From the NCBI RefSeq assembly GCF_000058485.1, contig NC_008278.1:6690962-6754961 (forward strand): a DNA stretch of 64,000 nt, written 5' to 3'. The notes below the pieces were generated by a model that was given only the letters and a program-made list of their open reading frames with translations, was not told the origin of the DNA and ran no database searches. Of the stretch, positions 8,673-17,173 are shown in pieces (position 1 is the stretch's first letter; each line of letters opens with the position of its first letter). A program made the translations under genes and the position numbers. This stretch comes from Frankia alni ACN14a (GTDB taxonomy: Bacteria > Actinomycetota > Actinomycetes > Frankiales > Frankiaceae).

Positions 8673-9118
8673 GGGCCGTCCAGCTGGGAGGGTCCGTAGT
8701 GGCGCAGCTCGACGACGTTGCCGTCGGGGTCGCGGATGTAGAGCAGATCGCTGTTGCCGTACGCGCCGTAGCGGTGGAACGGGCCGCCGACGACGTCGAA
8801 GGTGCCGGAGGCGGCGAGCTCGGCGAGATCGCACGGCTCGATCACCAGGCAGAAGTGGTTGACGTTGCGACCCGGCCCGGACCGCGGGGTGCGGGCGTCG
8901 AGATCGATGATCACGCCCGGCGCGACCTCCACCGACGGGAACGGCGCCCGGCCCTCGCGCCACTGCTCCAACCGGTGGGTCCTCATGCCGAACTTCTCCA
9001 CCCACCACCGCACGGACCGCTCCGGATCCGCCACCGCGAGCACGATGTGATCAAAGGCGACCGTGACGATGGGTGGTCGGACCGTGGGCAGGAGGTTGGG
9101 TTCATCGACGAGGCTCAC
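8666..9118 (-). CDS. VOC-family protein
   Basis: A 150-residue vicinal-oxygen-chelate protein. The first strand AFDHIVLAVADPERSVRWW contains an early histidine ligand, NVNHFCLVIE opens the second module with another histidine, and IRDPDGNVVELRHY closes it with the ligand glutamate. That His/His/Glu set makes this copy a plausible metal enzyme, for example an extradiol-type dioxygenase or a lyase. The GTG start follows GGAGAGGGAG. It is coupled to the amidase gene downstream and sits behind the second GTATAC-bearing promoter region, which points to the same regulon as the 6.4 kb operon. Confidence 0.87.
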   Translation of the reverse strand: MSLVDEPNLLPTVRPPIVTVAFDHIVLAVADPERSVRWWVEKFGMRTHRLEQWREGRAPFPSVEVAPGVIIDLDARTPRSGPGRNVNHFCLVIEPCDLAELAASGTFDVVGGPFHRYGAYGNSDLLYIRDPDGNVVELRHYGPSQLDGPC

Positions 9119-9145
9119 AGACGCTCCCTCTCCGTCGCTCGGCTA

Positions 9146-9294
9146 CTGTATACCAAATACTAGGCAACCCAGGGTTGGGTGCAACTACCCGGCGTGAAAA
9201 GTGCATGTGACAGGCACGTTTCGAGTGGCCCAGCTCACCAGACGCGCCGCCCGCTCTCGGCACAGTCCGGAGCTTCGTATACAGTGGACAGTGC
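9146..9294. promoter_or_regulatory. Second divergent control region with GTATAC motifs
   Basis: Upstream of the minus-strand VOC/amidase pair and the plus-strand GntR gene. CTGTATACCAAATAC is at 9146-9160 and CGTATACAGTGGACAG at 9276-9291. The GTGGACAGT string of the second site also occurs, in the reverse direction, beside the GTATAC at 6531. Shared motifs suggest one regulon covering both divergent units. Confidence 0.5.
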
Positions 9295-9509
9295 GTATCG
9301 CAGGGAAGGTCGCACGTCCGGCGGATCGGGCGGCGAGCTCCCGGGAGATGGATACGGAGTGTGCCTGCCCGCGCGGAGCGCGAGGCGCGCGGCATCACCC
9401 CCGGGGAAAGGGTGGACGCCGCGCACCGGACGGCCGGTGCGCCCCGCCCCATCGCCGGGAGCACAGGACCACCCGGGGATCTCCACCGCAGAGAGGGACG
9501 GTGCCAAGC

Positions 9510-10400
9510 ATGGTTGCGCCCGACAGGTTCGCCGAGATCGAGAAGTGCCGGGTCGAGTTCGGCCGGGCCCGTCGCGAGCGTGCCGAGACCCGCCCGCTGC
9601 ACGCCTCCCCGCGCCGGGCCTACGAGCTGATCCGTGCCAGCCTGCGCTCGGGCGAGCTGGAGCCGGACGCGCTGGCGGAGGGCCGCCTCATCGACGCGCT
9701 GGGCATCACCCGCAACTCGGTGCGCCGCGCGCTGTCGATGCTTGCCGACGAGGGGCTGCTCAGCCGGGCCCCCCGCCGCGGCACCAGCGTCAGCCACGGC
9801 ATCTGGCAGATCCCCGCCGGCGAGGTGCTTCCCCGCGAGATCAGCGAGTCCCAGGAGTGGCAACGGCTCCAGATCGAGGAGCTGGCGCACTGCGCGGTGC
9901 CCGCCACCGACGGCCTGCGGGACCGGCTGGAGATCACCGATGCCGACATCCTCATGACCGAGCAGCTCTTCCGCCTCGACGGCCAGCCGCTGTGCGTGCG
10001 CACCGGCTACGTCCCCATGATCGTCGAGCCGGAGCGGTACTTCGCCGAAGTGGTGGCGATCGACCGGCGCCCGCCCCGCTACGAGGCCCTGTTCGAGCGG
10101 CTGTTCGGCGCGCCGCTGGGCACCGCCGAGGCGGTGGTCGAGGCGGTGCCGTGCGAGGAGCGCACGGCCCGCCTGCTCGGCGTCGACGCAGGCAGCCCCG
10201 TCCTGCTGCGGGAGGTGCTCGTCCGCGACGGCACCGGCCGTCCCCGCGAGGTCAGCTACACCCACTTTCGCGGCGACCGGGTCGCCCTGTCCTCGGTGAC
10301 CGGACCCGGTCCCGCCGCGCCGGGACCGACGAACGCACCCCACGGACCGGCCCAGCCGGCGCAGCGACGGTCGGCCTCACCTCAGGCAGACGTGGCGTGA
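9510..10400 (+). CDS. GntR-family regulator with UTRA domain (HutC-like)
   Basis: A 296-residue regulator. The winged helix near residues 30-95 includes LIDALGITRNSVRRALSMLA and the PRRGTSV wing; the rest, with DGQPLCVRTGYVP, AVPCEERTARLLGV and SYTHFRGDRVAL, is a UTRA ligand-binding domain. I chose the ATG at 9510; a GTG nine bases upstream, closer to GAGAGGG, is also possible. Its stop overlaps the start of the exporter gene (GTGA), so the pair forms one unit. It probably controls the exporter and perhaps the divergent amidase/VOC pair. Confidence 0.9.
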   Translation: MVAPDRFAEIEKCRVEFGRARRERAETRPLHASPRRAYELIRASLRSGELEPDALAEGRLIDALGITRNSVRRALSMLADEGLLSRAPRRGTSVSHGIWQIPAGEVLPREISESQEWQRLQIEELAHCAVPATDGLRDRLEITDADILMTEQLFRLDGQPLCVRTGYVPMIVEPERYFAEVVAIDRRPPRYEALFERLFGAPLGTAEAVVEAVPCEERTARLLGVDAGSPVLLREVLVRDGTGRPREVSYTHFRGDRVALSSVTGPGPAAPGPTNAPHGPAQPAQRRSASPQADVA

Positions 10401-11707
10401 CCCAGACGGTGCCCGTTACCTCGGCCGGCATCGTCGATCAGTCAGAGGTCGATCAGTCAGAGGTCGATCAGTCAGAGGTCGATCAACCGGACGCCGGTCA
10501 GTCGGACGCCGACCGGGGCCGGATCACGATCACGACGATGGTGCTGCTCGGGGCGATGACCGGTCTCGGCCCGTTCTCGATGAGCGTGCACCTGCCCGGC
10601 CTGCCGCGGATGGCCGACGACCTGGCCACGTCCCAGTCCTCGGTGCAGTTGACGATGACGGCGTGCGTCGTCGGAATCGCCGTCGGCCAGGTGGTGGCCG
10701 GCCCGCTGTCCGACGCCTACGGGCGGCGCCGCCCCCTGCTCGTGGCGATGGCGCTGTACTGCGCGACCTCGGCGGTGTGCGCGGCGGCCTGGACGGTGCC
10801 GATGCTCGCCGGCCTGCGCTTCGCCCAGGGGATGTTCGCCGCCTTCGGCATGACGATCGCCCGGGCGGTGATCCGGGATGTCGCCGACGGTCAGCGCCTG
10901 GTCCGCCTCTTCGCGAGGATGGCGCTGGTCAGTGGCCTGACTCCGATCATCGCCCCGAACCTCGGCAGCGCCCTGCTCGTGGTCACCGACTGGCGCGGCA
11001 TCTTCGTGGTGCTCGCCGCACTCGGCGCGTTGTTCGCCGCACTGAGCGTGGGCTCGCTCCGGGAGACGCTGCCCCCGGCGCGCCGAACGCGCCTGCGCCC
11101 GGCCTCGACGGCCCGGACCTACGCCGCGCTCGCCACCGACGGCGCCTTCCTCGCCCCGTCGCTCGTCGTCGGGCTCGCCTACGGGGCGATGTTCTCGTAC
11201 GTGTCGTCGTCGTCGTTCGTGCTCTCCGACGCCTACGGGGTCTCGCAGACGGTGTTCGGCGTCCTGTTCGCCGCGAACGCGGTCGGGTTCATGGCCGGCG
11301 GTCAGCTCGGCGCGGCGCTCGCCGGCCGGCGCGGAACGATCCGGGCCCTGCGGATCACCCTGCCGGCCGCGGCGACGGCGGCGGCGGGGATCACGCTGGC
11401 CGCGCTCGCCGGCAGCGGGCCCGCCGTCGTCGGCACGCTGTTCCTCACCGTGGCCTCGATCGGCGCCTGCATGCCGATCGCCTCGGCGGAGGCGATGCGC
11501 ACCCGACCCGACAGCTCGGGCACGGCCTCGGGCCTGCTCGGCCTGACCCAGTTCGCCCTCGGCGGACTGATCGGACCGATCGTCGGCGCCTTCGGCTCCA
11601 CCAGCGCGCTGCCCCTGGGCATCGGCATGTGCCTGTGCCTGCTCGCCGCCTTCGCCCTGTGCCTACGCCCCGCCGCCCCCCGCCCGACCCCCTCCCCCGC
11701 CGCTTGA
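10397..11707 (+). CDS. MFS transporter, Bcr/CflA drug-resistance type
   Basis: A 436-residue major-facilitator protein with about 12 membrane segments. The DHA1 motif A is seen as GPLSDAYGRRRPL between helices 2 and 3, and the first helix reads LLGAMTGLGPFSMSVHLPGLP, as in Bcr/CflA exporters. The soluble N-terminus has a VDQSE unit repeated three times, encoded by a 15-bp tandem at about 10432-10484. The GTG start overlaps the regulator's stop. It probably exports a substrate, intermediate or antimicrobial; import is less usual for this branch. Confidence 0.9.
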   Translation: MTQTVPVTSAGIVDQSEVDQSEVDQSEVDQPDAGQSDADRGRITITTMVLLGAMTGLGPFSMSVHLPGLPRMADDLATSQSSVQLTMTACVVGIAVGQVVAGPLSDAYGRRRPLLVAMALYCATSAVCAAAWTVPMLAGLRFAQGMFAAFGMTIARAVIRDVADGQRLVRLFARMALVSGLTPIIAPNLGSALLVVTDWRGIFVVLAALGALFAALSVGSLRETLPPARRTRLRPASTARTYAALATDGAFLAPSLVVGLAYGAMFSYVSSSSFVLSDAYGVSQTVFGVLFAANAVGFMAGGQLGAALAGRRGTIRALRITLPAAATAAAGITLAALAGSGPAVVGTLFLTVASIGACMPIASAEAMRTRPDSSGTASGLLGLTQFALGGLIGPIVGAFGSTSALPLGIGMCLCLLAAFALCLRPAAPRPTPSPAA

Positions 11708-11789
11708 CCTGAACCTGGCCGCCCCGCCGCCGCACCTCGGACCACGAGCGGCCGCTGGCATCAGCCGATTGCGGTGCGCGGGAAGCGCA

Positions 11790-11843
11790 TTGCGGTGCGA
11801 TGCGTACGATCCGCAGGCTCAGACCGTGCACAACGCACCGCGA
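11790..11843 (+). repeat. Palindromic intergenic element B, copy 1
   Basis: A 54-bp element matching 43 of 54 bases of the inverted copy at 41234-41287. The outer stem GCGGTGCG/CGCACCGC is perfect; the inner stem ACGATC/GACCGT has one mismatch. It lies 83 bases after the exporter stop, between convergent genes. Confidence 0.75.
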
Positions 11844-11916
11844 CCCGGCCCGCCCCGGTTCGGACCGCGTCATCCAGTCGAGATCTGGGACCATGGTCAG
11901 GATCCGGCGGCAGCAC

Positions 11917-12010
11917 GCGGTTCCGCGGAACACCATGATCCCCAGCTGTGGCGCCACGGCCGGGAACCAGGCACCGGGCACGTGACGCGGTTCCGCGGAA
12001 CACCACGATC
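11917..12010 (+). repeat. GGTTCCGCGGAAC-core repeat pair (element C)
   Basis: GCGGTTCCGCGGAACACCA followed by TGATC at 11917-11940 and by CGATC at 11987-12010: two near-identical 24-bp direct repeats 70 bases apart. The core GTTCCGCGGAAC is a perfect palindrome. A related pair with similar spacing occurs at 37111-37195. Confidence 0.7.
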
Positions 12011-12196
12011 ATCCGGATCGACTGCCGAAGCCCTGCCCGGCGCCTTCCGGATCAACACCCTGACCTGCACACTTGCATCACCGCCGGACCGCTGCAAGAT
12101 CGCCCTCAATCACCCCATTTCCCCCCTCACGACCTGCACCTTTACCATGGGGTCACTGATCATCCCTGGAGGGGGCGCGGCGCGGGGCCGGGGTGG

Positions 12197-12802
12197 TCAG
12201 GTGGGGCGCAGGAGGCGGCGGAGGAGTTCGTCGACGGCGGCGCGGGCGTGGCGGATCGCGGCGCGCTGGTTGTCGGCGCGGGCGACGAGCAGGGCGATCT
12301 CGTTCATCGAGGCGAGCAGCACGTGGGCGAACAGGTCGGCCATCGAGGCGTCGAACACGCCGTCCCGGGCGAGTTCGGCGACCGTCTGCTTGATCTTGCC
12401 GAAGGCGTGCCGTTCGTCGAGTTCCCGCCACCGCGCCCAGCCGAGGACCCCCGGCGCGTCGATGAGCAGGATCCGCTGGACGACGGGGTCGCCCGCGATG
12501 CCGATCCAGGCCATGCAGCCCAGGCGCAGTGCCGTGGCGGGGTCACGGGAGCTGTCGGTGCCGACCGCGGCCACCAGCCGCCGGCCCACGTCCAGCTCGA
12601 CCGCCTCCAGCACCGCGTCGAACAGCGCGTCCTTGCCCTTGAAGTGGTGGTAAAGCGAACCGCGGCTCACGCCGGTCTCGGTAAGTACGGCGTCGATCGA
12701 GGTGCCCTCGTAGCCCCGCTCGGCGAACAGCCGGGTGGCGACGCCGAGCAGGTGCTCCCGGGTCGCGGCACCCCGTTCGACGTTCCTGCTGGGTGGGTTC
12801 AT
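12197..12802 (-). CDS. TetR/AcrR-family transcriptional regulator
   Basis: A 201-residue repressor. The helix-turn-helix is at about residues 28-58 (SIDAVLTETGVSRGSLYHHF), followed by FKGKDALFDAVL; the rest is the variable helical ligand domain. I chose ATG 12802, with GAGGA five bases upstream, over an ATG 27 bases earlier. It is divergent from the ABC importer operon starting near 13224, the most likely target. Its ligand cannot be predicted. Confidence 0.92.
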   Translation of the reverse strand: MNPPSRNVERGAATREHLLGVATRLFAERGYEGTSIDAVLTETGVSRGSLYHHFKGKDALFDAVLEAVELDVGRRLVAAVGTDSSRDPATALRLGCMAWIGIAGDPVVQRILLIDAPGVLGWARWRELDERHAFGKIKQTVAELARDGVFDASMADLFAHVLLASMNEIALLVARADNQRAAIRHARAAVDELLRRLLRPT

Positions 12803-13223
12803 GGGTTCCTCGTGACTCGGCGCCGACATCTCATTGTCGGCGCGCGGTCGCTTCAGCCACCCCCAGAAAGCGCCATCGAAACGACGTACCGGGTGAAGAT
12901 GTAAGGAACGCGAAAGAAACCGGCCGGCGCCGGGCCGCGACCGGACCAGCCGACCGGGCCGCCCCCCAGGCCCGCAGGTCGACCGCCGGGCCTGCGCCGA
13001 TCGATCAGCAAACCGATCGGCGGACCAACCAGCAGGTTGATCAGCGGACCGACCAGCGAACCGATCAGCGCGTCGCCGGCGGAAATCGTCGCAACGGCGT
13101 AACCAGACGTTTCTGCCTACGCCGCAGCGACTTCCCCATCACGATCATCGGCGCAATGCGCGGGTTACCCGCCTCGCGACGACGAGAAACACACAGCCGC
13201 GACTGTTGTCCCCACGGTGACCG
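12803..13223. other. 421-bp divergent intergenic region with imperfect tandem repeat
   Basis: Upstream of both the TetR and the ABC importer genes. At 12998-13071 there is an imperfect 12/24-bp tandem built from units such as GATCAGCGGACC and GACCAGCGAACC. The repeats may include operator sites, but no clean palindrome is seen. No coding frame is convincing. Confidence 0.6.
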
Positions 13224-14267
13224 GTGGCGCAAACCCGCCGTCACGCGGACGACCTGGGGCGGTGGGCATTGACCACTGGCATTGTGATCGACGAGGCGGA
13301 GCCTCGCAGCGCGGTCTCCGGCCTGACCGGCAGACCCATCCTCACCGTCGAGGGCATGACGGTCCGTTACGGTACGTCGCACGGCGACGTCACCGCCGTG
13401 GACGACGTCAGCTTCACCCTCGGCCACGGCGAACGGGTGGCGCTCGTCGGCGAGTCCGGGTCCGGGAAGACCACGTTGGGCCTCGCGCTCGCGGGCTTCC
13501 TCACCCAGGACAACGTGCGCATCGAGCACTCCCGGCTGGACTTCGACGGCGCCGCGCTGTCCCGGGTGGCCCGCTCGCGGCTGCCCGAACGGACTCCCGG
13601 CCTGTCGATGATCTTCCAGGACGCGATGACGACGCTGGACCCGGTGTGGCCGATCGGCGGCCAGCTGCGGGCGGTGATCCGAGCCGCGGCCCGGACCGGT
13701 GGCGGTGGCGGCGGTGGCGGTGGCGGTGGCGGTGGCGGGCGACCGAAGCGGGCCGAGGTGCGCGACCGGGCCCGCTACTGGCTGGACAAGGTGGGCCTGC
13801 GCGACACCGAGCGGGTCCTGCGGGCCCGGCCGTACGAGCTCTCCGGCGGCATGCGGCAGCGCGCGATGATCGCGATCGCGCTGTGCGGCGGCCCGAAGCT
13901 GCTCATCGCCGACGAGCCGACCAGCGCCCTGGACGCCTCCCTGGCCCGGGAGGCGATGGAGACCATGCTCGCGCTGACCCGGGAGAGCGGGACCAGCGTG
14001 CTCGTGATCAGCCACGACATCCTGCTCGCGCAGGAGTACACCGACCGCACGTTCGTCATGTACGGCGGGCGGATCGTCGAACAGCGCTCGTCGGCGCGCC
14101 TCGTCGACACGGCCACCCACCCGTACACGGTCGCGCTGCTGCGCTGCGTGCCCACGCTGGAGTCCGCCGAGCTCGACGAGCTGCCGACGCTCGCCTCCGT
14201 CGCCGCCGAGACCCGACCCGCGGCGCCCGCCGAGGTGCCCAGCGCACGGACGGAGGGCCAGGACTGA
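13224..14267 (+). CDS. ABC transporter ATP-binding protein, peptide/nickel type (DppD-like)
   Basis: A 347-residue ATPase with Walker A GESGSGKTT, Q-loop FQDAMTTLDP, signature LSGGMRQR, Walker B LLIADEPTSALD and a switch histidine (VISHD). The C-terminal HPYTVALLRCVP segment is typical of oligopeptide/nickel ATPases. Between Q-loop and signature sits a run of 14 glycines (about residues 159-172) encoded by GGT/GGC repeats, an unusual insertion. The start is uncertain: GTG 13224 is used; TTG 13269 after GGTGGG, and GTG 13284, are alternatives. First gene of a five-gene importer unit. Confidence 0.9.
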   Translation: MAQTRRHADDLGRWALTTGIVIDEAEPRSAVSGLTGRPILTVEGMTVRYGTSHGDVTAVDDVSFTLGHGERVALVGESGSGKTTLGLALAGFLTQDNVRIEHSRLDFDGAALSRVARSRLPERTPGLSMIFQDAMTTLDPVWPIGGQLRAVIRAAARTGGGGGGGGGGGGGGRPKRAEVRDRARYWLDKVGLRDTERVLRARPYELSGGMRQRAMIAIALCGGPKLLIADEPTSALDASLAREAMETMLALTRESGTSVLVISHDILLAQEYTDRTFVMYGGRIVEQRSSARLVDTATHPYTVALLRCVPTLESAELDELPTLASVAAETRPAAPAEVPSARTEGQD

Positions 14268-15064
14268 TGGACCGGTTCGCCCAGATGACCGTGGACGGGG
14301 TGTCGAAGTCGTTCGGCCCGCAGCACCGCCGGCACGTGGCCGTCGACGCGGTGACCCTGGAGGTGACGCCGGGCTCGCGGATCGGCGTCGTCGGCGAGTC
14401 CGGTTCCGGCAAGTCCACGCTGGCCCGGATGATGGTCGGCCTGGACGCGCCGTCGGCGGGCTCGATCAGCTTCAACGGCGCGCCGCTGCGCAGCCTGCTC
14501 AAGCTGCGCGCCTCCCGGCTGGAGCTGCGCCGCGAGGTGCAGTTCGTCGCCCAGGACACCACGTCGTCGTTCGACCCGCTGCGCACCCTGCGGGACTCGA
14601 TCCGCACTCCCGCGCAGCGCCTGGCCGGGCTCGACCGGCGGGCCGCCGACGCGCGGGTCGACGCCACGGTGTCGATGCTCGGGCTGTCCCCGGCGCTGGC
14701 GGACCGCCATCCCGGCGAGGTCTCCGGCGGGCAGCGCCAGCGCTTCGCGATCGCCCGCGCCCTGGTCGTCGAGCCGAACCTGCTCGTCTGCGACGAGGTC
14801 GTCTCCGCCCTCGACGTCTCCGTGCAGGGGTCGATCCTGAACTTCCTCAAGCGCTACTGCGTCGAACGCGACGCCGCCCTGGTGTTCGTCTCGCACGGCC
14901 TGCCGGCGACGGCGTTCGTCTGCGAGCGCCTGGTCGTGATGCGCGGCGGGCAGATCGTCGAGGACGGGCCGACGAGCACGGTCCTGAACTCCCCCCGCCA
15001 CGACTACACCCGCAGCCTGCTGGCCGCCTTCCGCGGCCCGGCCGCACAGGAAGGGCCAGCCTGA
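14267..15064 (+). CDS. ABC transporter ATP-binding protein, peptide/nickel type (DppF-like)
   Basis: A 265-residue second ATPase of the importer. Walker A GESGSGKST, signature VSGGQRQR, Walker B LLVCDEVVSALD (D-E-V in place of the usual D-E-P) and switch histidine in FVSHG. The C-terminus HDYTRSLLAAF matches the family's short tail. Its ATG overlaps the preceding stop (TGATG) and its own stop overlaps the next start, showing tight translational coupling. It should pair with the preceding ATPase to energise uptake. Confidence 0.92.
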   Translation: MDRFAQMTVDGVSKSFGPQHRRHVAVDAVTLEVTPGSRIGVVGESGSGKSTLARMMVGLDAPSAGSISFNGAPLRSLLKLRASRLELRREVQFVAQDTTSSFDPLRTLRDSIRTPAQRLAGLDRRAADARVDATVSMLGLSPALADRHPGEVSGGQRQRFAIARALVVEPNLLVCDEVVSALDVSVQGSILNFLKRYCVERDAALVFVSHGLPATAFVCERLVVMRGGQIVEDGPTSTVLNSPRHDYTRSLLAAFRGPAAQEGPA

Positions 15065-16107
15065 TGAGGGAGATACTGCGCCGACAGCGGTGGTGGCTGG
15101 GCAGGATCATCGCGCTGCCGTTCCAGCTGCTCGTCTTCGCGGCCGTGTCGTTCCTGCTCGTGCAGAGCATCCCCGGCGATCCGGTGGCGGTGCTGACCGG
15201 CGGCCAGGCCGACAGGGCAAACTACGCCGCGATCCAGAAACAGCTCGGCCTCGACGGCAGCCTGCTTCACCAGCTCCTGCGCTACCTGGGGCACACCGTC
15301 CAGCTCGACCTCGGCAACTCGATCATGACGGGTCGGCCGGTGGCCCACGAGTTCAGCGACCGGCTGCCGGCGACGATCGAGCTCGCGCTGATGAGCCTGT
15401 TCTTCTCGATCCTGCTGGCGGTCGGCCTGTCCTACCTGGCGGTCGTGCGGCCCCGCAACCCGCTGTCCTACGTGGTGCGGGGCTACGCCCGGGTCGCCGG
15501 CGGCCTGCCCGACTTCGCCATCGGCGTCGCCGCGGTGTTCGTGTTCTACGCGACCCTGCACTGGGCACCCGCGCCGCTGGGCCGGCTGGGCTCCGGCGTC
15601 GACGACGTCCCGAAGGTCACCGGGCTGCCGTTCCTCGACACTCTCCTGACCGGCCACCTCGACGCGACGTGGTCGATGGCGGGCCACCTGGTGCTCCCGG
15701 TCGGCACGCTGGTGATCAGCCAGGCCGGGGTTCTGGTGAAGATGCTGATCGCCGGGTTGGAGGAGGCCGTCGACGCCCCGCCGACGCGGTTCCGCATCGC
15801 CTCGGGCGCCTCCCGGGCGATGGTGCGGGCGAGCCTGTTCCGCCGCGCGCTGCCGCCGGCGGTCACGACCTCGGGGACGCTGTTCGGCTACGCGCTGGGC
15901 GGCGCCGTCATCGTCGAGTCGATCTTCGGGTTCACCGGGATCGGCGGCTACCTCGGCGACGCCGTGAGCAGCGGTGACATCCCGGCCATGCAGGGCTTCC
16001 TGGTGATCGTCGCCGCCGTGTCGCTGGTGGTCTTCCTCATCGTCGACCTCGTGAACATGAGCCTCGACCCGCGGCGGCGGCCCGGGGTCCGGACGGAGGG
16101 ATCGTGA
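15064..16107 (+). CDS. ABC transporter permease, DppB-like
   Basis: A 347-residue membrane protein of the binding-protein-dependent permease family. The N-terminal helix (LLVFAAVSFLLVQSIPGDP) and the following GDP-rich periplasmic loop are characteristic of DppB/OppB subunits. Later, FRIASGASRAMVRASLFRRA is the EAA-like cytoplasmic loop that contacts the ATPases, and about six membrane segments are predicted by eye. It overlaps both neighbours by a few bases. It forms the channel with the next gene product. Confidence 0.92.
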   Translation: MREILRRQRWWLGRIIALPFQLLVFAAVSFLLVQSIPGDPVAVLTGGQADRANYAAIQKQLGLDGSLLHQLLRYLGHTVQLDLGNSIMTGRPVAHEFSDRLPATIELALMSLFFSILLAVGLSYLAVVRPRNPLSYVVRGYARVAGGLPDFAIGVAAVFVFYATLHWAPAPLGRLGSGVDDVPKVTGLPFLDTLLTGHLDATWSMAGHLVLPVGTLVISQAGVLVKMLIAGLEEAVDAPPTRFRIASGASRAMVRASLFRRALPPAVTTSGTLFGYALGGAVIVESIFGFTGIGGYLGDAVSSGDIPAMQGFLVIVAAVSLVVFLIVDLVNMSLDPRRRPGVRTEGS

Positions 16108-17051
16108 CCACCACACCGACCGTGGGCGTCGCCCCGGCAGCGCTCGGCCCCCTACCCGCCGGCGCCCCCGGCGCCCCCGGCGCGCCGGCGACCGAGAGCA
16201 CCCCGGCCGCCCCGAGCTCCACCGGCGGCGGCCTGCGGCGCTGGCTGCCTGTCGTACTGCGGCTGCTGCCGCTGGCCGTGCTGGTCATCATTGCGATCAT
16301 CGGCCCGTGGGTGGCGCCGCACAACCCCGAGCGGGTCAGCGGCCCGACGTCGGCGCCGCCGAGCGGGGACCACCTGTTCGGCACGGACACCTCCGGTCTC
16401 GACGTGTTCTCCCAGACGCTGGCCGCAACCCGGACCAACGTCTGGGTGGCCACCGTCGTCGTGCTGCTGGCGACCGCGGCCGGCGCGCTGCTCGGCCTGC
16501 TGACCGGCATGAACGAGTCCTCCCGCGGCCCGCGCGGCGTGATCGCCCGGATCGTCGGGCGGGTCGTCGACTTCGTCCAGGCGGTACCCGGCATGCTGCT
16601 CGGCCTCGTCGCCGTCGCCTTCTACGGCGCCTCCGTCACCACGCTGGTCCTGACCCTGGCCGTCGTGCTCGCCCCGCTGCAGGCCCGCCTCGTGCGCACC
16701 GAGGTGCTGCGGGTCCGCTCGGACGCCTACGTCGACGCCGCCCGGATGGCCGGGCTCAGCGAGCTGCGGCTGACCCTGCGCCACGTCCTGCCGAACTCCT
16801 GCCGACCGGCGCTGGAGAACATGTCGGTCATCTTCGCGGTGAGCATCATCCTGACCGCCTCGCTGGGCTTCCTCGGCGCCGGCCTGCCCACGCCGAAGCC
16901 CGAGTGGGGCTCGATGATCTCCCGCGGGGCGACCGACGCGGCGGTGGGCAACTGGTGGCCGGCCACCTTCCCGACCCTCGCCCTGATCCTCACCGTGGCG
17001 ATCATCGCCACCACCTCGTCGACCCTGCTCGGCGGCCGGCGCGGCCGGTAA
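16104..17051 (+). CDS. ABC transporter permease, DppC-like
   Basis: A 315-residue permease partner. After an Ala/Pro-rich cytoplasmic N-terminus that includes a GAPGAPGAP repeat comes the first helix, then the DppC hallmark HLFGTDTSGLDVFSQTL. The EAA-like loop is AYVDAARMAGLSELRLTLRHVLP. The C-terminus GSMISRGATD and the final helix fit the family. The GTG start overlaps the DppB-like stop (GTGA). Confidence 0.92.
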   Translation: MTTTPTVGVAPAALGPLPAGAPGAPGAPATESTPAAPSSTGGGLRRWLPVVLRLLPLAVLVIIAIIGPWVAPHNPERVSGPTSAPPSGDHLFGTDTSGLDVFSQTLAATRTNVWVATVVVLLATAAGALLGLLTGMNESSRGPRGVIARIVGRVVDFVQAVPGMLLGLVAVAFYGASVTTLVLTLAVVLAPLQARLVRTEVLRVRSDAYVDAARMAGLSELRLTLRHVLPNSCRPALENMSVIFAVSIILTASLGFLGAGLPTPKPEWGSMISRGATDAAVGNWWPATFPTLALILTVAIIATTSSTLLGGRRGR

Positions 17052-17173
17052 TCGCCGCCGCCCGCCCACCCGTCCCACCTCAACCCGCCGCCGGCATTCC
17101 CTGCGCCCGGAATCCCTCTGCCGGCGACCCCCCAGCACGGCGTCTCGCTTCGTTCTCTGACAGGAGTGCACTG

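Larger units (their letters stand above)
11708..12196. other. Gene-free 489-bp convergent intergenic region
   Basis: Between the convergent MFS and TetR genes. No convincing coding frame. It holds one copy of palindromic element B (11790-11843), a direct pair of GGTTCCGCGGAAC-core repeats (11917-12010), and a stretch near 12050-12150 with lower GC than its surroundings. Confidence 0.7.
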
